Source: Bauldia sp.
Lineage (GTDB): Bacteria; Pseudomonadota; Alphaproteobacteria; Rhizobiales; Kaistiaceae
Reading direction: 5' to 3'
Assembly (NCBI GenBank): GCA_037200845.1
Contig: JBBCGQ010000001.1
Coordinates: forward strand, 806,001-870,000
Length of the DNA stretch: 64,000 nt
The translations under genes were made by a program, and so were the position numbers. A model generated the notes under the pieces. It was given only the letters and a program-made list of their open reading frames with translations, had not been told where the DNA came from and searched no databases. This document shows, one piece after another, positions 8,696 through 23,390 of the stretch; the stretch's first letter is position 1, and each line of letters opens with the position of its first letter.

Positions 8696-10678
8696 CTAAG
8701 TCTCGGCAAACACGAGCACCGACCGCTCCGGCAACGTGAACCGCATCTCCGCCGTCCGCGCGCTCGCCTTCGGCTCGGACGTATCGAGCGCGAGTTGCCA
8801 CTGCCGCCCCACCCGCGCGTCCGGCAACCAGCCCGGCGCCGCGTCGCCGCCGTTGATCCATATCGCGGTCCGGTCGCCGCCGGCAAACAGCGCCAGCCCG
8901 ACCGAGCGCCGTCCATCGTTCCACTTCTCCGGCGTCATCGCGCCGCCGTCGCCCGCGAGCCACATCGCGTCCGGCAGCGGCTCGCCCTGACCGCTGAGGA
9001 ACGCGTCGGCCGCCAGCGACGGATGCGCCTTGCGCAGTGCCACCAGCCGCGCCGCGAATGCTGCCAGATCCATGTCCGCGCCGGCCCAGTCGAGCCATGT
9101 CGTCGCGTTGTCCTGCGCGTAGGCGTTGTTGTTGCCGCCCTGCGTCCGCCCGAATTCGTCGCCGGCCGTCAGCATCGGCAGCCCGCGCGAGACGAACAGC
9201 GTCGCCAGCAGCGCGCGCACGTCGCGCCCCCGCGCCGCGATGATCGCGGTCTGCGCGGTCACGCCCTCGACACCGTTGTTCCACGAGAAATCCGCGTTGC
9301 CCCCGTCGCGGTTGTTCTCGCCGTTGGCGACGTTATGCTTCTCCGCGTAGGCGACAAGATCGGCCAGCGCGAAGCCGTCGTGTGCCGCGATGAAATTGAC
9401 GCTGGCCGAAGGCCGGCGTGCGCCGAATACGTCTGCCGATCCGGCAAGCCGCGTCGCCAGCGTCCCCAACGCGCCCGCATCGCCGCGCCAGAAGCGGCGC
9501 ACGTCGTCGCGGAAGCGATCGTTCCACTCGCTCCACCGCGCCGGAAAATTCCCGAGCTGGTAGCCGCCGAGCCCGACGTCCCACGGCTCGGCGATCATCG
9601 TGAGCTGCGACAGCACCGGGTCCGCTTCGACGGCGGAAAACAGCGGCGCATCGCGCGTGAAGCCGCCGTCGCGCCGGCCAAGCACCGAGGCGAGATCGAG
9701 CCGGAAGCCGGCGACGCCGGTGCCGGCCCAGTGACGCATGGCGTCCACCATCAGCCGCACGACCTCCGGCCGCTCGGCGGCGAGCGTGTTGCCCGTGCCC
9801 GCGTCGTTCGCCAGCGTGCCGTCGTCGTGGTGGCGATAGTAGAGCGCGTTGTCGAGGCCGCGCAGCGACAGCGTCGGCCCCTGCACGTCGCTCTCGCCGG
9901 TGTGGTTGAACACCACGTCGAGGATGACGCCGATGCCCGCCGCGCGCAGCGCCGTCGCCGCGCGGCGGATCTCGTCGGCGCCGCCCGGCATCAGGCGCGG
10001 ATCGCCGGCCATGAAGCCGACCGGGTTGTAGCCCCACGCGTTGGTCAGCCCGAGCGGCGGCAGATGGCGCTCGTCGATCCACGCCGCGATCGGCATCAGC
10101 TCGACGGTATCGACGCCGAGTTTCACGAGATGATCGATCACCTTCGGCTCGGCAAGAGCCGCGACGGTGCCGCGCAGCTTCTCCGGCACGCCGGGATGCA
10201 GCTTGGTGAACGCCCGGACGCCGATCTCGTAAATGAAGCCCGGCTTCCGTGGCGCGATCTCCGGCGCGGCGCTCGCGGCGACGATCGCCTTCGGCATCAG
10301 CTCCGCCGTGTCGATCTCGGTGGAGCGCGGCGCCGACAGCGCCTGGTGCAGGGCGAACGGCCGGTCGATCGCCACCGCATGAGGGTCGAGCAGCAGCTTC
10401 GCCGGATCGAACCGGTGCGCCGTCTCGGGTCCATAGGGGCCGTCGGCGCGCAGGCCATAGCGTGCGCCGGGCTTCACGCCCGCGACAAAGCCGCTCCATA
10501 CGTCGCCGGTGCGCGAGGGCAGGGGAAGCCGCGCGATTTCCCGGTCGCGGTCGTCGAACAGGCAGAACCAGATCGCGTCGGCGTTGCGCGAGACGACGGC
10601 GATGTTGATGCCGTCGTCCCACACCGTCACGCCGAGCGGCTCCGGCGAGCCGGACGCGATGGTGAGCCGCGCCGTCAT
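8696..10678 (-). CDS. glgX: Glycogen debranching enzyme GlgX
   Basis: A 660-residue GH13 isoamylase-type debranching enzyme that cleaves alpha-1,6 branches in glycogen already trimmed by GlgP. An N-terminal CBM48-like domain (residues 10-110) precedes the (beta/alpha)8 barrel. The nucleophile Asp is in G-F-R-L-D-L-A-S, the acid Glu in I-A-E-P-W-D, and the third carboxylate in A-A-H-D-G-F. The N-x-G-G-N-N-N-A-Y segment is typical of GlgX. It is the last gene of the glycogen operon, starting 4 bp after the pgm stop. Length matches the family. Confidence 0.95.
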   Translation of the reverse strand: MTARLTIASGSPEPLGVTVWDDGINIAVVSRNADAIWFCLFDDRDREIARLPLPSRTGDVWSGFVAGVKPGARYGLRADGPYGPETAHRFDPAKLLLDPHAVAIDRPFALHQALSAPRSTEIDTAELMPKAIVAASAAPEIAPRKPGFIYEIGVRAFTKLHPGVPEKLRGTVAALAEPKVIDHLVKLGVDTVELMPIAAWIDERHLPPLGLTNAWGYNPVGFMAGDPRLMPGGADEIRRAATALRAAGIGVILDVVFNHTGESDVQGPTLSLRGLDNALYYRHHDDGTLANDAGTGNTLAAERPEVVRLMVDAMRHWAGTGVAGFRLDLASVLGRRDGGFTRDAPLFSAVEADPVLSQLTMIAEPWDVGLGGYQLGNFPARWSEWNDRFRDDVRRFWRGDAGALGTLATRLAGSADVFGARRPSASVNFIAAHDGFALADLVAYAEKHNVANGENNRDGGNADFSWNNGVEGVTAQTAIIAARGRDVRALLATLFVSRGLPMLTAGDEFGRTQGGNNNAYAQDNATTWLDWAGADMDLAAFAARLVALRKAHPSLAADAFLSGQGEPLPDAMWLAGDGGAMTPEKWNDGRRSVGLALFAGGDRTAIWINGGDAAPGWLPDARVGRQWQLALDTSEPKASARTAEMRFTLPERSVLVFAET

Positions 10679-10682
10679 GCCG

Positions 10683-13746
<3,064 letters not shown>

Positions 13747-13750
<4 letters not shown>

Positions 13751-15024
13751 TCCGCCTCGGCGAGCCCGTTGATCATCTTCTGCGTAATCAGGCAGACGCC
13801 GGTTTCCGTGCGCCGGAAGCGCTTGGCGTCGGCAACCGGATCCTCGCCGACCACCATGCCTTCCGGAATCCGCACGCCGCGGTCGATCACGACCTTAGTC
13901 AGCCGCGCCGAGCGCCCGATCTGCACATACGGCAGCACCACCGCCTCATCGATCGTCGAATACGAATTGGCGCGCACGCCCGTCGACAGCAGCGAGCGGT
14001 GCACCGAGGCGCCCGACACGATGCAGTCGCCCGCGATCAGCGACGACACCGCCGAGCCGCGCCGCCCGTCGACGTCGTGCACGAATTTTGCCGGCGCGGT
14101 CAGCTCGGCATACGTCCAGATCGGCCAGTTGCGGTCGTAAAGGTCGAGGGCAGGGACCACGTCGGTGAGATCGATGTTCGCCTGCCAGTACGCATCGACC
14201 GTGCCGACGTCGCGCCAGTAGGCCTGCGTCTCGTTCCTGGAGCGCACGCACGACTGCGTGAAGCGATGCGCCACGGCTTTGCCGGTCGTCACGATCTTGG
14301 GGATGATGTCCTTGCCGAAGTCATGGCTGGAGTTCGGATCTTCCGCGTCCTGGCGCAGCAGCTCGAACAGCAGCTTGGTCTCGAAGACGTAGATGCCCAT
14401 CGAGGCGAGCGCGAGTTCCGGGTTGCCGGGAATGCCCGGCGGGTCCTTCGGCTTCTCCAGAAACGAGACGATCCCATCCTTGTCGTCGACGTGCATCACG
14501 CCGAAGCCCACCGCCTCCATGCGCGGCACCTCGAGGCAGCCGATGGTCACGTCGGCCCTGGCATCGACGTGCTGCTGCAGCATCAGTTCGTAGTCCATCT
14601 TGTAGATGTGGTCGCCGGCAAGCACCACGATGTACGACGGACGATAGCTGCCGATGATGTCGATGTTTTGATAGATCGCGTCGGCCGTGCCCGAGTACCA
14701 CGCCGACTCCGACAGGCGCTGCGAGGCGGGCAGCACGTCGAAACTCTCGTTGCGCTCCGGCCGCAGAAAATTCCAGCCGCGGCCGAGATGGCGGATCAGG
14801 CTGTGCGCCTTGTACTGCGTCGCGACGCCGATGCGGCGGATGCCGGAGTTCAGCGCGTTCGACAGCGCGAAGTCGATGATGCGCGTCTTGCCGCCGAAGA
14901 ACACCGCCGGCTTGGCGCGCTTGTCGGTCAGCTCCATCAGGCGCGAGCCGCGTCCGCCCGCCAGCACGTAGGCCATCGCATCGCGCGCCAGCGGCGCGTG
15001 CTTGCCCGGTTCCGAATCGACCAT
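13747..15024 (-). CDS. glgC: Glucose-1-phosphate adenylyltransferase
   Basis: A 425-residue ADP-glucose pyrophosphorylase, the committed step of glycogen synthesis. The nucleotidyltransferase domain opens with A-G-G-R-G-S-R-L near residue 22, followed by [14 protein letters not shown] and the W-Y-S-G-T-A-D-A motif mark the substrate site. A left-handed beta-helix follows from about residue 300. ATG at 15024 has a GGGAG/AGGA region upstream; the longer in-frame extension into glgB is a shadow. The gap after glgB is 14 bp. Allosteric control by glycolytic intermediates is usual for the family. Confidence 0.96.
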
Positions 15025-15038
15025 CTCCCAGTCCTCCC

Positions 15039-17237
15039 CTAGCCCTCCAGTACGAACATCAGCGTTGCCAGCGGCGGCAACGTGATTTCCGCGCTCGCCG
15101 GTTTTCCGTGCGACGGATTGTTGTTGGCCGTGATCGCGCCGAGGTTCCCCCTGCCGCTGCCGCCATAGACGGCGGCGTCGGTGTTGATCACCTCGCGCCA
15201 GCGCCCCGCCCGCGGCAAGGGCAGAACGTAGCGCTCGCGCACCACCGGCGTGAAGTTGGAAATAACCGCGACCGGCGGCTCGTTGCCGCCGGAAAGCCTG
15301 AGCCACGCGAAGACGGAGTTGGCCGAGTCATCGACCACCAGCCACTCGAAACCGTGCCCCTCGCAATCGCGCGCGTGGAGCGCCGGCAGGTCGCGATAGG
15401 CGCGGTTGACGTCGCGCAAGAGGTCGCGCACGCCCCGGTGCGGTGCGCTGTCGAGCAGGTGCCAATCCAGCCCCTTCGCCTCGTTCCATTCCTCCCACGG
15501 CGCGAATTCCTGCCCCATGAACAGGAGCTTCTTGCCGGGATACCCCCACATGAAGGCGTAGTAGGCCCTGAGCGTCGCGAATTTCTGCCAGTCGTCCCCG
15601 GCCATCTTCCTGAGCAGCGTGCCTTTGCCGTGCACGACTTCGTCGTGCGACAGCGGCAGCACGAAATTTTCCGAGAACGCGTAGAGCAGGCCGAACGTCA
15701 GATCGTTGTGATGAAACTTCCGGTGCACCGCCTCGCGCGACAGATAGCGCAGCGTGTCGTGCATGAATCCCATGTTCCACTTGAAGCCGAAGCCGAGCCC
15801 GCCGGCATACGTCGGCTGCGACACGCCCGGCCAGGCGGTGGATTCCTCCGCGATCGTCATCGTGCCGGGATGCTGGCCGTAGGTGGCGGCGTTGGTGCGG
15901 CGCAGGAACGCGACCGCCTCGAGATTCTCGTTGCCGCCCTCCTTGTTGGGCAGCCACTCGCCCTTCTTCCGCGAATAATCGAGGTAGAGCATCGAGGCGA
16001 CCGCATCGACGCGCAGCCCGTCGACGTGAAATCTTTCCAGCCAGAACAGCGCCGAGTTGACCAGGAACTCCGCCACTTCCTTCCGCCCGAAATTGTAGAT
16101 CGCGGTGTTCCAGTCCGGGTGAAACCCGCGCCGCGGATCCTCGTGCTCGTAAAGCGCGGTGCCGTCGAAACGCGACAGCCCGTGCGGGTCGGTCGGAAAA
16201 TGCGCCGGCACCCAGTCGAGGATCACGCCGATGCCCGCCCGATGCGCCCGATCGACCAGCCGCGCAAATCCGTCCGGCGATCCGAAGCGCGCCGTCGCCG
16301 CAAACAGCCCGGTCGGCTGGTAGCCCCACGACGCATCGAACGGATGCTCGGTGATCGGCAAAAATTCGATATGCGTGAAGCCGAGGTCGGCGACGTACGG
16401 GATCAACTGGTCGGCGATCTCGTCATACGACAGGAAGGCTTCCCCGTTCCGCCGCCACGAGCCGAGGTGCACCTCGTAGATCGACACCGGCGCGCGACGA
16501 TGATCGATCTGCCGCGCCCGCATGTGGATGGCGTCGTCCCACGGATAGGGGCGGGGGTCGGCGACCACCGACGCCGTCTTCGGCCGCATCTCCGAGGCAA
16601 AGGCGAATGGATCGGCCTTGAGCGCCAGCAGCTTCCCGTCGACGCCGACGATCTCGAATTTATAGACCGTGCCCGGGCCGATATCGGGCAGGAAAATCTC
16701 CCACACGCCGGAGGTCCGCCGGCGCATGATGTGCCGCCGCCCGTCCCACTGGTTGAAGTCGCCGACGACCGAGACGCGCCGCGCACTCGGCGCCCATACT
16801 GCGAAGTTAACGCCGGTCGCGCCTTCATGCTCCAGCACATGCGCGCCGAGCTTGTCGAACAGCCGGAGATGCGTCCCCTCGGCCGAGTAATAATCGTCCA
16901 TCGGCCCGAGGATCGGCCCGAACGAATACGGGTCGATCAGCGACCACGTCCCGCCGCCATTGGCAGCGTTGAGCCGCACCGGCTGCTGGCCGGCAAGTTT
17001 CGCCGTGCCCTCGAAGAATCCGGCCGGATCGCGCCGTTCCAGCGTGCCGAGCACCGCGCCGCCGAGATCGGCCACCGCGAGCGTATCGGCGCCGGGCACG
17101 AACGCCCGCACCACCCACTCGTCGCCGGTTTTATGGGGCCCGAGCACGGCAAAAGGATCGGCATGCGTCCCGGAAACGATCGCCGCTATCGCGGCTGCAT
17201 CGAGACGCCAAGCCTCCCTACGCTGAGCTCCCTTCAT
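15039..17237 (-). CDS. glgB: 1,4-alpha-glucan branching enzyme
   Basis: A 732-residue GH13_9 enzyme that introduces alpha-1,6 branches. N-terminal CBM48 modules (to about residue 220) precede the catalytic barrel. The nucleophile Asp is in G-L-R-V-D-A-V-A-S, the Glu in T-I-A-E-E-S, and the transition-state Asp in L-S-H-D-E-V-V. A C-terminal all-beta domain completes the usual length. ATG at 17237 has AGGGG just upstream, overlapping the end of glgP; the intergenic distance is 5 bp. Confidence 0.96.
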   Translation of the reverse strand: MKGAQRREAWRLDAAAIAAIVSGTHADPFAVLGPHKTGDEWVVRAFVPGADTLAVADLGGAVLGTLERRDPAGFFEGTAKLAGQQPVRLNAANGGGTWSLIDPYSFGPILGPMDDYYSAEGTHLRLFDKLGAHVLEHEGATGVNFAVWAPSARRVSVVGDFNQWDGRRHIMRRRTSGVWEIFLPDIGPGTVYKFEIVGVDGKLLALKADPFAFASEMRPKTASVVADPRPYPWDDAIHMRARQIDHRRAPVSIYEVHLGSWRRNGEAFLSYDEIADQLIPYVADLGFTHIEFLPITEHPFDASWGYQPTGLFAATARFGSPDGFARLVDRAHRAGIGVILDWVPAHFPTDPHGLSRFDGTALYEHEDPRRGFHPDWNTAIYNFGRKEVAEFLVNSALFWLERFHVDGLRVDAVASMLYLDYSRKKGEWLPNKEGGNENLEAVAFLRRTNAATYGQHPGTMTIAEESTAWPGVSQPTYAGGLGFGFKWNMGFMHDTLRYLSREAVHRKFHHNDLTFGLLYAFSENFVLPLSHDEVVHGKGTLLRKMAGDDWQKFATLRAYYAFMWGYPGKKLLFMGQEFAPWEEWNEAKGLDWHLLDSAPHRGVRDLLRDVNRAYRDLPALHARDCEGHGFEWLVVDDSANSVFAWLRLSGGNEPPVAVISNFTPVVRERYVLPLPRAGRWREVINTDAAVYGGSGRGNLGAITANNNPSHGKPASAEITLPPLATLMFVLEG

Positions 17238-17242
17238 CGCCC

Positions 17243-19705
<2,463 letters not shown>

Positions 19706-20070
19706 GGCGGGGACCTGACGGATACTCGGTTGCAGCTTAGCACCATGCATAAGGAATGCCGCGTGTGGAGTTACCCCAGCATACGGTGATGTCATCCCCG
19801 CGAAGGCGCGTGGGGGAGAGACACCCCTCCCCAAAACGCCTTCGGCGTTTTGACCCTCCCACAAGGGGAGGGTTCATCCTTGTTGAAACATCACGCTCCA
19901 ACAAACTCCACTTGAGCCCCCCCTTGCGGGAAGGCCAAAACCGCAAAGCGGTTTTGGGGAGGGGTGTCTCTCCTCCCAATGCGTTGAGCCTGCCGCACCG
20001 CGCCTTGCCAGCACCGCAACCGCAAGGCTAGCCTCCGCGGCTTTTTCACGCCGCTGGGGAGGGGCGCCGC
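19706..20070. other. Intergenic region, divergent glgP and GH3 promoters
   Basis: This 365-bp gap between divergent genes has no credible ORF. About 140 bp is a facing pair of family B repeats, and a partial family D motif (ATCCCCGCGAAGGCGCG) sits at its left. The remaining bases must hold both promoters, but I see no clear -35/-10 pair or operator. Confidence 0.6.
19824..19964. repeat. Family B palindromic repeats, facing pair
   Basis: Two 49-bp units in opposite orientation (19824-19872 and 19916-19964) are separated by 43 bp. Each unit has a CCCTCCC/GGGAGGG hairpin and a second hairpin. The second stem reads AAAACGCC-ttc-GGCGTTTT in one copy and AAAACCGC-aaa-GCGGTTTT in the other, so pairing is kept although bases differ. 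Confidence 0.85.
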
Positions 20071-22437
20071 ATGGCCAGTCACGGAAAGAACGCCGATCAC
20101 CTCGGCCGCGCCCGCGAATTGCTGGCGCGCATGACGCAGACCGAAAAGGTCGCGCAGCTCCGCTCCGTCTGGCTGGCCTACGATCACAAGGCCGGCGACT
20201 TCATCCTCGATCCGTCATTCCCGCAAGGCAGTGACCTCAAGACCGCCCTGAAGGACGGCATCGGCCACTTCACGCGCCCCTACGGCACCAGCCAGGTCAC
20301 CTTCAAGGACGGCGTCCGCGCGCTGAACGCCACGCAAAAATTTCTGGTCGAGGAGACCCGCCTCGGCATCCCCGCCATCGCGCACGAGGAGTCGCTTGCC
20401 GGCCTGATGGCGCTGGAGGGCACGCAGTTTCCCGCCGCGCTCAATCTCGGCCAGACGTGGGACCCCGATCTCGCCTTCCGCATCGCCGACACCATCCGCC
20501 GCCTGATGCGCAGCGTCGGCACGCATCAGTCGCTCGGCCCCGTCTGCGACGTGGTGCGCGACGCGCGCTGGGGCCGCGTCGAGGAAACCATCGGCGAGGA
20601 CCCGTATCTGGTCGGCGCCATGGTCACCAGCACCGTGCGCGGCCTGCAGGGCGAGTCGCTCGCCGACGGCGTCGTCTCGACGCCAAAGCATTTCGCCGGC
20701 CACAGCTACGGCGAAGGCGGCCGCAACCACGCGCCGGTCCACGTCGGCGTCCGCGAGCTGACCGATATTTTCCTCACCCCCTTCGAGATGGCGGTGAAGA
20801 AGGCCAACGCCCAGTCGATCATGTCCTGCTACCACGACATCGACGGCGTGCCGGGCACCGCCTCGCGCTTCCTCCTGACCGAGGTGCTGCGCGACCGGTG
20901 GGGCTTCGAAGGCACCGTCGTCTCCGATTATTTCGCCGTCCGCTTCCTCGAGACGCGCCACCGCATCGTCGCCGACACGGCCGATGCCGCCGGCCGCGCC
21001 CTCCACGCCGGCATGGACGTCGAGCTGCCGTGGTCGGATTGCTACACCGAGGGCCTCCCGGAAGCCTTGAGGCGCGGCAAGATCACCCAAGCCGAGATCG
21101 ACCTGTCGTGCGAGCGCATCCTCGCCCAGAAATTTGCGCTGGGACTGTTCGAGCAGCCCTACGTCGAGGAGCGGACGCAATACGTCCTGCAGGGCGACCG
21201 CGACGTCAATCGCGAGGCCGCCGAACATTCCATCGTGCTGCTCAAGAATGACGCCATCCTGCCGCTTGCGGGGCGGAAGAAGATCGCGCTGATCGGCCCC
21301 GGCGCCGATGACCAGCTCGCCCTGTTCGGCAACTATCATTTCCCGGTCACGCAGCGTTGGGGCGGTGCCGGCCGCACCGTCCCCGTCGTCGCCAAGACGC
21401 TGAAGGCGGAGATGGAAGCCGAGTTCGGCGCCGCCAACATCGCCTACGCGCAAGGCTGCAACGTCCTGCCCGACACCAATCAGCGCACCGTCTATTTCGA
21501 GAACGGCGAGCCGATGGCCGATCCTTCGAAGCCGCTGCTCGATCTCTCCACGGCCGGCATCCCCGCCGCCGTCGCGCTGGCGAGAGAGAGCGACATCGCC
21601 ATCGTCGCGGTCGGCGACCGCGCCGGCCTGTGGGCGACCGGCACCGTCGGCGAGGGCTGCGACGTCGACGACCTGCGCCTCCCCGGCGTCCAGGCCGATC
21701 TCGTCGAGGCGATCCTCGCGACCGGAACGCCGACCGTCGTCGTGCTGCTCGCCGGCCGCCCGTACGACCTGACCGACATCGCCAACCGCGCCAACGCCGT
21801 GATCTTCGCCGGCTTCCCCGGCGAGGAAGGCGCAGGCGCCATCGCTCGCGTGCTGTCCGGCAAGGTCAACCCGAGCGGCAAGCTCACCGTCACCTTCCCG
21901 GCGACCGCCGGCTCGCAGCCGATGTTCTACAACCGCAAGATCCTCTCCGCCGGCCTGCCGCGCGCCGAGTACTACAACGCGGTCTATCCCTTCGGCTTCG
22001 GCGCCAGCTACACGACCTTCGCCTACGCCGACCTCAAGCTCGACAAGCGCGACTGGCCGGTCGGCTCCCGCCTGTCGGTCTCCTGCACCGTCACCAACAC
22101 CGGCAAGGTCGCCGGCGATGAGATCGTGCAGCTTTACGTCAGCGATCCGGTGGCGAGCATCGTGCGCCCGATCATCGAGCTGAAAGGCTTCCGCCGTGTG
22201 TCGCTGAAGCCCGGCGAATCCCGCCGCGTCACCTTCGATCTGCACGCCGACCTCATGTCCTTCACCGGCGAGGATCTCCGCCGCGTCGTCGAGCCGGGCG
22301 AGGTCCGGATCAAGCTCGGCGCCTCGTCCGCCGACATCCGCCTGGAGGCCACGGTGCAGATGACCGGTGTGATGGCCTTCACTCCGCCGGACCGCGAGAT
22401 GTTCGCCCATGTGTCCGACACACCGTTTCCCGCCTAG
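20071..22437 (+). CDS. GH3 beta-glucosidase-like glycoside hydrolase, cytoplasmic
   Basis: A 788-residue family 3 glycosidase with the usual three parts: TIM barrel (residues 10-310), alpha/beta sandwich (about 380-610) and C-terminal fibronectin III-like domain (about 660-760). The likely nucleophile Asp is in V-V-S-D-Y-F-A-V, and the K-H-F-A-G-H substrate motif is present. There is no signal peptide, so it probably acts on imported oligosaccharides; beta-glucosidase or beta-xylosidase activity is equally possible. It diverges from the glycogen operon, perhaps to feed glucose into the same pool. Confidence 0.88.
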   Translation: MASHGKNADHLGRARELLARMTQTEKVAQLRSVWLAYDHKAGDFILDPSFPQGSDLKTALKDGIGHFTRPYGTSQVTFKDGVRALNATQKFLVEETRLGIPAIAHEESLAGLMALEGTQFPAALNLGQTWDPDLAFRIADTIRRLMRSVGTHQSLGPVCDVVRDARWGRVEETIGEDPYLVGAMVTSTVRGLQGESLADGVVSTPKHFAGHSYGEGGRNHAPVHVGVRELTDIFLTPFEMAVKKANAQSIMSCYHDIDGVPGTASRFLLTEVLRDRWGFEGTVVSDYFAVRFLETRHRIVADTADAAGRALHAGMDVELPWSDCYTEGLPEALRRGKITQAEIDLSCERILAQKFALGLFEQPYVEERTQYVLQGDRDVNREAAEHSIVLLKNDAILPLAGRKKIALIGPGADDQLALFGNYHFPVTQRWGGAGRTVPVVAKTLKAEMEAEFGAANIAYAQGCNVLPDTNQRTVYFENGEPMADPSKPLLDLSTAGIPAAVALARESDIAIVAVGDRAGLWATGTVGEGCDVDDLRLPGVQADLVEAILATGTPTVVVLLAGRPYDLTDIANRANAVIFAGFPGEEGAGAIARVLSGKVNPSGKLTVTFPATAGSQPMFYNRKILSAGLPRAEYYNAVYPFGFGASYTTFAYADLKLDKRDWPVGSRLSVSCTVTNTGKVAGDEIVQLYVSDPVASIVRPIIELKGFRRVSLKPGESRRVTFDLHADLMSFTGEDLRRVVEPGEVRIKLGASSADIRLEATVQMTGVMAFTPPDREMFAHVSDTPFPA

Positions 22438-22464
22438 GAAACGGCCAAATCCCGCCGATTTGAG

Positions 22465-22481
22465 ACTGCCATTCCGGCAGT
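22465..22481 (+). terminator. Weak candidate stem-loop after the GH3 gene
   Basis: ACTGCC-attcc-GGCAGT forms a 6-bp perfect hairpin 28 bp after the stop and is followed by TGTTG rather than a T run. An intrinsic terminator or a processing site is possible. Confidence 0.3.
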
Positions 22482-22608
22482 GTTGCAGCCATGTCCCACC
22501 GGCCGAACAAAGACGCCGGCCAATGGCGTCCGCGCCCCGTACGCATTAAATTCGCCTGAATTGTCTTCCCAATATTCCCGGGGCGTGCGGACTGTTCAGC
22601 GGATCACC

Positions 22609-23100
22609 ATGACCATTCATCGTATAGTTTCGGGCGGCGTCAGCGCCGTCGTCGTTGCCATGTCCCTCGGCCTCGCGGCCGCGCCGGCGCGCGCCGACAA
22701 TCCCTTCTCCCAGCTCGTCGGTCAGTGGAACGGCAAGGGCACGGTCACCTACGCCAGCGGCACCAAGGAGCGCCTGACCTGCCGCGTGCGCTACGACCAG
22801 AACGCGTCGGACACCATCCTCCAGACGCTCCGCTGCGCCAGCGACAGCTACAAGTTCCAGATCAACGCCTTCTATCGCAACGCCGACGGCAAGCTGAACG
22901 GCCACTGGGAGGAACTCACCCTCCAGATCTCCGGCTCGATCTCAGGCGACGTAACGTCGGCCGGCAAGATCACCGGCAACCTGCACGGCCCCGGCTTCGA
23001 GGCCACGGTTCTCGTCGACACCAAGGGCGACGAGCAGACGGTAAGCATCGCCGCCGAGAACCAGGACATCCGCCAGGTTTCGGTGTCGGTGAAGCGGTAG
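22609..23100 (+). CDS. Secreted conserved protein of unknown function
   Basis: A 163-residue exported protein. A basic start (M-T-I-H-R), a hydrophobic stretch and the A-R-A-D cleavage site near residue 29 form a clear Sec signal. The mature part looks all-beta, starting L-V-G-Q-W-N-G-K-G-T-V, with two Cys (in T-C-R-V-R-Y and L-R-C-A-S) that could form a disulfide. The pattern resembles lipocalin-like or avidin-like small barrels, but no named family is recognised. ATG at 22609 is chosen because it opens the signal peptide. A longer in-frame start at 22480 would bury it. Confidence 0.75.
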   Translation: MTIHRIVSGGVSAVVVAMSLGLAAAPARADNPFSQLVGQWNGKGTVTYASGTKERLTCRVRYDQNASDTILQTLRCASDSYKFQINAFYRNADGKLNGHWEELTLQISGSISGDVTSAGKITGNLHGPGFEATVLVDTKGDEQTVSIAAENQDIRQVSVSVKR

Positions 23101-23113
23101 CCGATAGCGCCCC

Positions 23114-23274
23114 GTCACCCTCTTTCTCTAGTCTCGCTGCGCTCGCTAAGAGAAAGAGCCCTCTCCCACCAGGGGAGAGGGAACATGCTGCGCTGTCCAT
23201 GTGTCCCCTCTCGCCTTGTGGGAGAGGGCTCCGCCTCTTGAGAGCGAAGCGAACTAGAGGCGAAGGGTGAGGGG
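23114..23274. repeat. Family C repeat
   Basis: It carries CCCTCTCCC/GGGAGAGGG-type stems and the flanking segment CTCTTGAGAGCGAAGCGAACTAG. A second copy lies at 30626-30832. It fills most of the gap before the MMPL gene. Confidence 0.75.
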
Positions 23275-23390
23275 GCCGCTGCCTCCTTACCGGGCGGTCG
23301 CCACGCCGCAGCGCACCACGACGTTCATTTGAACGTCGCGCGCGAGTTCGCCAAAGTCAGCCGCGGCGATTCGCTTGGGGGGTTGGGGCA

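Noticed and set aside
19706-19864. 53-residue N-terminal extension of glgP
   Set aside because: The extra segment is translated repeat DNA. The conserved start and a plausible ribosome site are at 19705.
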